The position numbers and the translations under genes are program-made. Of a DNA stretch of 12,704 nt, positions 7,595 through 12,704 are shown piece by piece. How positions within the stretch are numbered: position 1 is the stretch's first letter; each line of letters begins with the position of its first letter. Under the pieces are notes generated by a model. The model did not search any database and was not told where the DNA came from. It worked only from the letters and a program-made list of their open reading frames with translations. The stretch covers positions 1 to 12,704 of the forward strand of contig DKAI01000159.1 of NCBI GenBank assembly GCA_002450755.1. Reading direction: 5' to 3'. Source of the DNA: Deltaproteobacteria bacterium UBA6930 (lineage in GTDB: Bacteria > Myxococcota_A > UBA9160 > UBA6930).

Positions 7595-8389
7595 ATGTTT
7601 CAATTGGTTTACAGCCCAGAATTCCAATGCACCGTAGTTCCTTGGGTTTTTGCGGTAGCTATCGCACCCTTGTTGGCCATTAAAACAGAGAAAATAGCTA
7701 TCTTGGCCATCCCAGCTGGTTTTCTTGCCGGCTCTCTGGCGGTAAATGGTCTGCCTGAATTTCCATTTGTGTCATCTGTCGAGCGAATTCCAATCGCCAT
7801 AGCGATTGGAATTGCTTTAGGTTTCGGCAACCGAACAACTTCAACATGGTCCTCTATTATTGCCGTCGCCTGGCTCCTTGCAGTTATAGGTTGGATAGGA
7901 TGGTCTAGGATTAATTCCGACCCCTGGACCCTACTCTTAGTTTCCGGTTTCGCGCTAACATTTTTTCAATATGCAAAGAAATTAACGCCACGCGAGCTCG
8001 CAGGACGCATTTTTCTAATCGGCGGTACCCTTGGAGCAGTGACGTTTATGGGAGGGTCTGCGTCAATTTCGCAAAGCGCAATAGTTATTGCGAGCGCGAG
8101 CTTAGGAGTCATTATTTACAATTACCCAAGAAACCGATGGATACGAAATGCGCCTTTCTCGCTTATGTGCGTTGTAGGTACAATCGTACTCCTCTTTGAA
8201 CGAGCCTCACTTTATACCGAATCTAGTCAGTGGGCTCTTACAATAACGGCCGCTATTACTTTCGTACCCTCTTCCTTCTCGGGCCCAAAAAAGATTTTTC
8301 GCCAGCGAGTTAGAATTCCAACGCTTTTTCTACTTGCGGCCCTAATTGGATCAGCACTGCTCCTTGCATACCAGGCGTCACTCCGGTAA
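7595..8389 (+). CDS. Polytopic membrane protein of unknown function
   Basis: I do not recognise this 264-residue protein. It has about nine or ten hydrophobic segments (roughly residues 13-30, 33-50, 65-79, 85-103, 110-126, 136-153, 157-176, 186-202, 212-227 and 241-260). These are joined by short loops containing a few basic residues (YAKK, YPRNRWIR, PKKIFRQRVR), which suggests cytoplasmic loops there. It contains no histidine at all, so it is not a b-type cytochrome despite sitting next to a YceI gene, a pairing seen with cytochrome b561 elsewhere. Acidic residues are also scarce, and no transporter motif is evident. ATG at 7595 follows GGGAG at 5-base spacing. It is 75 bases upstream of the YceI-family gene on the same strand and may be co-transcribed. 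A perfect 12-bp inverted repeat lies inside it at 7786-7813, encoding the repetitive IPIAIAIGIA stretch. Confidence 0.75.
   Translation: MFQLVYSPEFQCTVVPWVFAVAIAPLLAIKTEKIAILAIPAGFLAGSLAVNGLPEFPFVSSVERIPIAIAIGIALGFGNRTTSTWSSIIAVAWLLAVIGWIGWSRINSDPWTLLLVSGFALTFFQYAKKLTPRELAGRIFLIGGTLGAVTFMGGSASISQSAIVIASASLGVIIYNYPRNRWIRNAPFSLMCVVGTIVLLFERASLYTESSQWALTITAAITFVPSSFSGPKKIFRQRVRIPTLFLLAALIGSALLLAYQASLR
7786..7813 (+). repeat. Perfect 12-bp inverted repeat inside the membrane-protein gene
   Basis: AATTCCAATCGC at 7786-7797 and its exact complement at 7802-7813 flank a 4-base loop, CATA. The RNA could form a tight hairpin. It falls in codons for a repetitive Ile/Ala/Gly transmembrane stretch. Repetitive codons alone would not force exact complementarity of ATT and AAT-containing words, but chance remains possible. 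No T run follows, so it is not an intrinsic terminator. Confidence 0.6.
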
Positions 8390-8464
8390 AAAATGTCAGA
8401 AGACATACAAACAGCAATACAAGTTGCATAAGATCTCCCCTTCACTACTAAAGACAAGAAAACT

Positions 8465-9115
8465 ATGCTCTTAAAAACGCTTCGTATGCTCTTTTTTTAC
8501 CGTTCCACTAAACCAAATGAACACCGAAAGAGTTGTCTTACCTTTGGCTTTTTGTCTCTCTTGCTAATACTCTTCTCCAACAATGTTAGGGCTGAAACCT
8601 ACGAGATTGACCCTCTACACTCATCCATACATTTTGATATCGACCACCTAGGATACTCGAATCTCGTCGGTCGATTTAATGACTTTTCGGGCAACATTTA
8701 TTTTGATACTGATAACCCTTCTAAAGCATCGGCTCGACTTGAGATAAACTCAGCAAGCGTTGATACAGGTTACCCAAAAAGAGATCGCCATCTTCGATCG
8801 CCTGATTTTCTTAATTGTTCGGAATTTCCGAAAATTGTTTTCGAAACGAATTCTGTTGAATTAGCAAATGAATCTGATTATAAGATCGAAGGCGACCTCA
8901 TACTACTAGGAAGAGCTAAGTCTATTCTACTTAATATCTCTCTAAACAAGCATATGCCTTATCCCATGCCACCGAAAAAAGGGATCCCAACACTCGGACT
9001 ATCAGCAACTTTCAATATAGATCGCACCTTGTTCGGGATGAAATACGGCATCCCGAACATTGGAGCCAAAGTCCAGGTCCGATTGGAAATAGAAGCCCAC
9101 AAGAAAACGCGATGA
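8465..9115 (+). CDS. YceI-family periplasmic lipid/polyisoprenoid-binding protein
   Basis: YceI proteins form a lipocalin-like barrel that binds polyisoprenoid chains such as quinones; they are usually secreted to the periplasm. Seen: a signal peptide with a hydrophobic core at about residues 24-38 and likely cleavage after VRA (43/44); then YEIDPLHSSIHFDIDHLGYSNLVGRF at the start of the barrel; RDRHLRSPDF at 106-115; FPKIVFE at 121-127; and a C-terminal NIDRTLFGM at 184-192. The mature domain is about 173 residues, normal for the family. The n-region before the signal core is unusually long (about 22 residues) and no clear ribosome binding site precedes ATG 8465, so the true start could be the internal Met8 at 8486 or nearby. 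It follows the unknown membrane protein by 75 bases, and its stop is 8 bases from the convergent CoA-transferase stop. The ligand is unknown. Confidence 0.9.
   Translation: MLLKTLRMLFFYRSTKPNEHRKSCLTFGFLSLLLILFSNNVRAETYEIDPLHSSIHFDIDHLGYSNLVGRFNDFSGNIYFDTDNPSKASARLEINSASVDTGYPKRDRHLRSPDFLNCSEFPKIVFETNSVELANESDYKIEGDLILLGRAKSILLNISLNKHMPYPMPPKKGIPTLGLSATFNIDRTLFGMKYGIPNIGAKVQVRLEIEAHKKTR
9030..9059. repeat. Perfect 11-bp inverted repeat near the YceI-family gene's 3' end
   Basis: TGTTCGGGATG at 9030-9040 and its exact complement at 9049-9059 enclose an 8-base loop. It lies within the last 30 codons of the YceI-family gene and 65 bases beyond the stop of the convergent CoA-transferase. A GC-rich stem here could slow minus-strand transcripts running into the YceI gene. 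No T run follows in either direction, so terminator function is speculative and a coding coincidence is possible. Confidence 0.5.
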
Positions 9116-9123
9116 AGTCCGTT

Positions 9124-10344
9124 CTAGGTGTCTCCGCGATGCAATACCCCGGAACGCACCAAATTGGTAATCGTATCCTTGTCATAACCCAGGTAACGAC
9201 CCAAGATTTCCTCATTATGTTCACCAAGGTACGGTGCATGGAGATCCAAAAGTTCAGGAAACTCAGAAAATCGTAAAGGCATGCCTGGAATTTCAAGCTC
9301 TCCTATAATTTCATCTTCAACCTTACGAATAGTTTTCCGTTCGCGCAAATGAGGATGAGCTACAGCTTCGGCAATAGATAGAACCGGTGCACAAGGCACT
9401 CGACATTCTTCAAGCCTCTTGAGAGCTGCTTCATCGTCCGGTGTTCCAGCTAGCCACTCTTCAATTATTGCAGCGACCTCGCTAATTTTCTCGACCCTTT
9501 TTACATTTGTGTCATATCGAGGATCGGTAATCAGATCATTCCGGTTCATCGCTTTACACAAGTGCGGCCACTGGTGGTCAAGCGCGATAATAAACATATA
9601 AGTGTCTTTACCCTTGAACAATCCAAGAGGACAAACAGCGTAGTGATGAGATCCAGCTCTTTTGGGTTCAAACTCCCCTTTCGTCGCACTATAAATTTCA
9701 ACATTCACTTCATGACAGTGAAAATAAGAGTCGAGCAAAGAAATATCTACATACTGTCCGCGTCCCGTTTTCTCTCTAAACAGCAAAGCAAAGCCTATCG
9801 CTGCAGCGGCGTGAACACCTGTCATGACATCCCCAATACCCAGAAGAGGAAAGGATGGTGCACGATCTGGATCACCAATCATATGGGTGACTCCGGCATA
9901 TGCCTGAGCAATATAATCGTAGCCTGGCAAATTAGTGAGAGGTCCCCCTTGGCCAAATGCTGAAATCGAACACATTATTGCCCTTGGATTTATTTCTTTC
10001 ACTGTTTCCCAAGGAAAGCCAAGCCGTTCAATGGTACCCGGAGCAAAATTCTCTATCACAACGTCCACCTGAGAAATTAAACCCTTGATAATTTCGCGTC
10101 CTTCCTCCGACTTAGCATCGACACAAAGACTTTTCTTCCCTCGATTCTGCTGCACATGGTAAGCGCTTCGTCCGGTTTCGTGCTTCCACGGCAGAGAACG
10201 AGCAAAATCACCACCCGGAGCGAGTTCCAGTTTCACGACCTCCGCTCCGAGTTCAACCATTAGCCTTGTCGTCGTCGGCCCCGCCAAGACTTGCGTAAAG
10301 TCGAGAACCTTATAGCCATCTAAAATATGCTGCGGTGCTTCCAT
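9124..10344 (-). CDS. Class III CoA-transferase (CaiB/BaiF family)
   Basis: Class III CoA-transferases move CoA between carboxylic acids through an aspartyl-CoA thioester intermediate, as in formyl-CoA:oxalate, carnitine or succinate-dependent transferases. At 406 residues it is full length. Seen: the N-terminal YKVLDFTQVLAGPTTTRLM at residues 11-29; LGAEVVKLE; QNRGKKSL at 66-73; and the catalytic aspartate Asp172 in GIGDVMTGVHAA, followed by GRGQYVDISLLDS at 194-206. The C-terminal part includes VPCAPV and the usual HPHLRER. ATG at 10344 follows GGAGGG at 5-base spacing. It is alone on the minus strand between the aminotransferase (139 bases upstream) and the convergent YceI gene, so it is probably transcribed from its own promoter or by read-through. 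The substrate cannot be told from sequence; activation of a hydroxy or branched acid for the nearby carboxylase operon is possible but unsupported. Confidence 0.95.
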   Translation of the reverse strand: MEAPQHILDGYKVLDFTQVLAGPTTTRLMVELGAEVVKLELAPGGDFARSLPWKHETGRSAYHVQQNRGKKSLCVDAKSEEGREIIKGLISQVDVVIENFAPGTIERLGFPWETVKEINPRAIMCSISAFGQGGPLTNLPGYDYIAQAYAGVTHMIGDPDRAPSFPLLGIGDVMTGVHAAAAIGFALLFREKTGRGQYVDISLLDSYFHCHEVNVEIYSATKGEFEPKRAGSHHYAVCPLGLFKGKDTYMFIIALDHQWPHLCKAMNRNDLITDPRYDTNVKRVEKISEVAAIIEEWLAGTPDDEAALKRLEECRVPCAPVLSIAEAVAHPHLRERKTIRKVEDEIIGELEIPGMPLRFSEFPELLDLHAPYLGEHNEEILGRYLGYDKDTITNLVRSGVLHRGDT

Positions 10345-10483
10345 TTTGTCCCTCCAATGTGCGATGCACTCCCGCTCGACTAGATATTAGTACTATCGGC
10401 TAGCATCATTAGACATTATTCCTTTACTTAATCTTCATATAACAATCCGAAAAATCTGAAGTTAAGATTTACCCGGCACGTTA

Positions 10484-11689
10484 TTATGCACTTAATTTAG
10501 ATTGAAAGAACCTTCCCAACCGAGCAACCGCATCCTTCAGCTTATCTCCCGATACAAAACTATAAGCTAGTCGAATTTGATTAGTGCCCATATCTCTATC
10601 GTGATAAAAGGCAGAACCTCCTACATAAGCTACATTTTCGCTTTCCACTACTTCTGGAAGAAGTCGAACCGTATTTATTTCTTCAGGCAAATCAATCCAA
10701 CAATAAAATCCTCCCTGTGGTCGAGAAGCTAAAGATTCTTTGGGGAAATTTTCTTTGAACGCCTCTATCGTTAAATCTCTATGCTCGCGATAAATTGCTC
10801 GAGATTTTCTTAGTTGTTGTTCAACTAGCCCCTTTCGAAGAAATCTTTCCGCCAAATGTTGTCCCGAGGTACTGGAGCACTGGTCTTGTCCCTGCTTGCA
10901 CAAAGCCAGTTTCTCAATTAGTACATCCGGCCCGTTAATCCAACCTAGGCGCAGACCCGGATGCATAATCTTTGAAAAAGTATTAACGTGCACAACCTCG
11001 GGATCAATACTTGCTAGATTTGATTGAAATTCTCCTTCGAACCTCAGATCTTCATAAGCTCCGTCTTCAACAATCGGTATACCTCTAGCATTGCAGATGC
11101 CAACTAACTTTTCTCTACGTTCCGTAGCCAGACAATTACCAGACGGATTTTGAAAACTTGGGATGATGTAGAAAAATTTGGGGCGACGACCTGACGCAAT
11201 CAATTCATCTAGCCGTACCTCGAGAGCATCTAAGCAAACACCGTCCTGATCAGTTGGGATACCTAAAAACTGCGCACCATAGCTCCGAAACACTTGAATC
11301 GCCGCCAGGTATGAAGGCTCTTCAATGATCACAAAATCACCCGATTCGAGTAACGCCTTACAGATAAGATCTAAGGCTGCAATTCCTCCAGTGGTCAAAA
11401 GTATTTCCCCTTTCCCACTCGATCGACCCTTCAAAGTCATCCTCTCCGCAAGGGCCTCGCGTAAAGGCGGAAGGCCTTCCGTAGGCCCATAACCCAAAGA
11501 AGCAGAGCCTAAATCCCTAAAGACACTAATTGCTTCCTCTTGAGTTTCTTCTAGTAAAAACGAATCTGGAGACGGGAGACCGCCAGCAAGAGATATCACT
11601 TCCGGACGAGAGGTCAGTTCTAGGATCTGCGCTACCTCCGAATGACCCATGAGAGAAAGGCGTTCTGCGTAGTGTTTCGACCAGTCCAA
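10484..11689 (-). CDS. PLP-dependent aminotransferase, 2-aminoadipate (LysN)/MocR-core type
   Basis: A fold-type I (class I/II) aminotransferase of 401 residues; relatives transaminate 2-aminoadipate, aromatic or branched amino acids with 2-oxoglutarate. Seen: the N-terminal VISLAGGLPSPDSF at residues 31-44, characteristic of the LysN-like subgroup; YGPTEGLPPLREAL; GGIAAL at 101-106; FQNPSGN at 179-185, with Asn181 contacting PLP; VEDGAYEDLRF with Asp209 on the pyridine nitrogen; FSKIMHPGLRLGW with the Schiff-base Lys240; and the C-terminal substrate-carboxylate arginine in QIRLAYS. There is no fused winged-helix domain, so it is not a MocR regulator. The start is TTG at 11689, with GGAG 5 bases upstream. 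An in-frame TAG at 11713-11711 and no ATG or GTG in between make TTG the only reasonable start. It is divergent from the flavin oxidoreductase gene. The exact amino acid substrate is not determinable. Confidence 0.94.
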   Translation of the reverse strand: MDWSKHYAERLSLMGHSEVAQILELTSRPEVISLAGGLPSPDSFLLEETQEEAISVFRDLGSASLGYGPTEGLPPLREALAERMTLKGRSSGKGEILLTTGGIAALDLICKALLESGDFVIIEEPSYLAAIQVFRSYGAQFLGIPTDQDGVCLDALEVRLDELIASGRRPKFFYIIPSFQNPSGNCLATERREKLVGICNARGIPIVEDGAYEDLRFEGEFQSNLASIDPEVVHVNTFSKIMHPGLRLGWINGPDVLIEKLALCKQGQDQCSSTSGQHLAERFLRKGLVEQQLRKSRAIYREHRDLTIEAFKENFPKESLASRPQGGFYCWIDLPEEINTVRLLPEVVESENVAYVGGSAFYHDRDMGTNQIRLAYSFVSGDKLKDAVARLGRFFQSKLSA

Positions 11690-11792
11690 GCGAGCTCCGT
11701 AGTAAAAGGGCTACCCTATTGTAGACAGTTACCCTGCAATTTGCGCGAAAACCTCAGTTCTAGAAACAGAACTGCTTTGGGGAGATTACAGC
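11690..11792. promoter_or_regulatory. Divergent promoter region of aminotransferase and flavin oxidoreductase
   Basis: A 103-base region from which the aminotransferase (minus) and the oxidoreductase (plus) are transcribed apart. It holds a 20-base dyad (listed separately), a short AGGGCTACCCT palindrome around 11707-11717, and the word TACCCT repeated 18 bases apart. These may be operator half sites. I could not identify a convincing sigma-70 minus-35/minus-10 pair on either strand. Confidence 0.4.
11755..11774 (+). repeat. Dyad symmetry (7-bp arms, 6-base spacer) upstream of the flavin oxidoreductase
   Basis: CAGTTCT at 11755-11761 is exactly complemented by AGAACTG at 11768-11774 around AGAAAC. 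The left arm also overlaps a perfect 8-base palindrome, TTCTAGAA (11758-11765). It ends 18 bases before the oxidoreductase ATG, just upstream of its ribosome binding site. It could be a repressor operator or a 5' leader hairpin. The short arms make the function tentative. Confidence 0.45.
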
Positions 11793-12704
11793 ATGAGTGT
11801 TTGCTTTGGATTAGTAATCAGTGGTCAGAACCCTGAAGGTATGCCTTCCTACGATTTTTACAGGAAAACTGCTATCCAAGCCGAAAAACTAGGATTTGAC
11901 TCAATATGGTCGACCGATCATATATCATTTGTGAATCCAATCTTGGAAGGACTCATTGCTCTTGCTCATCTATCAGGGTGTACCCAAAGAATAAAACTCG
12001 GGATTGGTGTCTTACTACTGCCTTTAAGACACCCAACTATCGTTGCAAAGCAATTTGCTTCGTTGGATTTTTTGTCCGGAGGTCGCACAATCCTTGGTGT
12101 AGGCGTAGGCGGTGAAGGAAAGAAGGATTTTGAAGCAGTTGAAATCCCACTAAACCAACGAGGTGGAAGAACAAACGAAGCAATAAAGATTGTTCGAGAA
12201 TTATGGAAGGGGGCTCCTGTGACCTTCTCTGGCTCCTTTTATAAGCTTGAAAATATTTCTATTGATCCCCCTCCAATTCAAACGCCCGGACCACCGATAT
12301 GGGTAGGGGGAAGATCCCCTGCCGCTTTGCGAAGAACATACATGCTTGGAGACGGGTGGTTGGCCTATCCATCATCCTCAAAACGAGTTAGAAGAGATTG
12401 GGACGAAATAAGACGAGGCGCCGAAACCGCGGGAAGATCTCCGGAAGATATTACGTTTGGTCAGACACTTACAATCGCTGTAACAGACTCCCTAAAAAAA
12501 GGAAGAGAGCAAGTAGCACGACACCTCTCTGCCCGCTACAAGCGTCCCTACGACGCTCATAAGGTCTCAGAATTCAGTATTGCTGGCCCCCCGGAGGCCT
12601 GCGTCGAGCAACTTAACTCTTACATTAATATAGGCGTACGGCATTTCGTCTTCATTCCAACCTCTCCCCCTTCTCAAATGAATGACGAGATCGGACGAAT
12701 ACAC
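11793..12704 (+). CDS. LLM-class (luciferase-like) flavin-dependent oxidoreductase, C-terminus cut by window edge
   Basis: A bacterial-luciferase-fold oxidoreductase that uses FMN or coenzyme F420; members oxidise or reduce varied small molecules. The frame is open for 304 codons from ATG at 11793 to the last base, with GGGGAG 8 bases upstream. Seen: AEKLGFDSIWSTDH at about residues 31-44, the barrel's first helix and strand; IKLGIGVLLLPLRHP at 69-83; the family core LGVGVGGEG, followed by the NQRGGRTNEAIKIVRELW stretch; and IWVGGRSPAALRR with LGDGW. No stop codon is reached; from the family size only a short C-terminal piece, perhaps a few dozen residues, should be missing. FMN or F420 use cannot be told here. 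Many relatives in actinobacteria use F420, but in a proteobacterium FMN is equally likely. Its divergent partner is an aminotransferase, which hints at shared regulation, but no pathway is evident. Confidence 0.92.
   Translation, partial: MSVCFGLVISGQNPEGMPSYDFYRKTAIQAEKLGFDSIWSTDHISFVNPILEGLIALAHLSGCTQRIKLGIGVLLLPLRHPTIVAKQFASLDFLSGGRTILGVGVGGEGKKDFEAVEIPLNQRGGRTNEAIKIVRELWKGAPVTFSGSFYKLENISIDPPPIQTPGPPIWVGGRSPAALRRTYMLGDGWLAYPSSSKRVRRDWDEIRRGAETAGRSPEDITFGQTLTIAVTDSLKKGREQVARHLSARYKRPYDAHKVSEFSIAGPPEACVEQLNSYINIGVRHFVFIPTSPPSQMNDEIGRIH

Noticed and set aside
8393..8431. A 12-codon open frame (ATG TCA GAA ...) between the membrane-protein and YceI genes.
   Set aside because: No ribosome binding site, very short, and no recognisable leader-peptide composition.
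10436..10475. Possible sigma-70 promoter (TTAACT, 17-18 bases, TTATAT/TATATG) and a 6-bp A/T-rich stem followed by T's downstream of the aminotransferase on the minus strand.
   Set aside because: Both box matches are weak and the stem is nearly all A/T, so neither can be told from AT-rich intergenic background.

Overview
The window reads as ordinary chromosome of a Gram-negative heterotroph, most likely an uncultivated (possibly marine) member of the Pseudomonadota. The truncated HtpX at the left end looks gammaproteobacterial. Base composition is moderate (roughly 45-50% GC by eye), coding density is high, and most genes have a GGAGG-type ribosome binding site. I cannot place the organism below phylum with confidence. 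No rRNA, tRNA, CRISPR array, insertion sequence, integrase or phage gene is visible, and no stretch over 300 bases lacks a gene.

Layout from left to right. (1) 1-782, minus: the N-terminal 260 codons of the membrane metalloprotease HtpX, cut by the window edge. (2) 898-6416, minus: a tight four-gene operon, transcribed as SDR dehydrogenase, carboxyltransferase (beta) subunit, biotin carboxylase/BCCP (alpha) subunit, acyl-CoA dehydrogenase. The spacers are 23, 4 and 14 bases. (3) 6514-6551: a strong GC-rich hairpin, probably the terminator of the next gene. (4) 6570-7466, minus: an HSL/family IV alpha/beta hydrolase. (5) 7595-8389, plus: an unrecognised polytopic membrane protein that contains no histidine. 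(6) 8465-9115, plus: a secreted YceI-family lipid-binding protein. (7) 9124-10344, minus: a class III (CaiB/BaiF) CoA-transferase, convergent with the YceI gene and 8 bases from it. (8) 10484-11689, minus: a PLP-dependent fold-type I aminotransferase of the 2-aminoadipate/LysN type. (9) 11793-12704, plus: a luciferase-like flavin oxidoreductase, divergent from the aminotransferase and cut by the right edge.

The central operon is the most coherent part. A biotin-dependent acyl-CoA carboxylase of the methylcrotonyl/geranyl-CoA type is co-transcribed with an acyl-CoA dehydrogenase whose catalytic glutamate lies in the isovaleryl/long-chain position, and with an SDR that strongly resembles BadH (2-hydroxycyclohexanecarboxyl-CoA dehydrogenase). 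This is the chemistry of leucine/isovalerate (Liu) or acyclic terpene (Atu) catabolism: dehydrogenate a beta-methyl-branched acyl-CoA, then carboxylate the methyl group of the 2-enoyl-CoA. The hydratase and HMG-CoA lyase that would complete those pathways are absent from the window. The neighbouring hydrolase resembles monoterpene lactone hydrolases, and a CoA-transferase that could activate or exchange CoA lies about 3 kb away. A branched-chain or isoprenoid-acid pathway is therefore a reasonable hypothesis, but it is inference.

Four of the eleven genes (three consecutive operon genes plus the aminotransferase) start with TTG. I found no clearly new defence, mobile or RNA system. The best leads are the substrate of the carboxylase operon, an altered otherwise conserved motif in its beta subunit, the unknown membrane protein, and several perfect inverted repeats.
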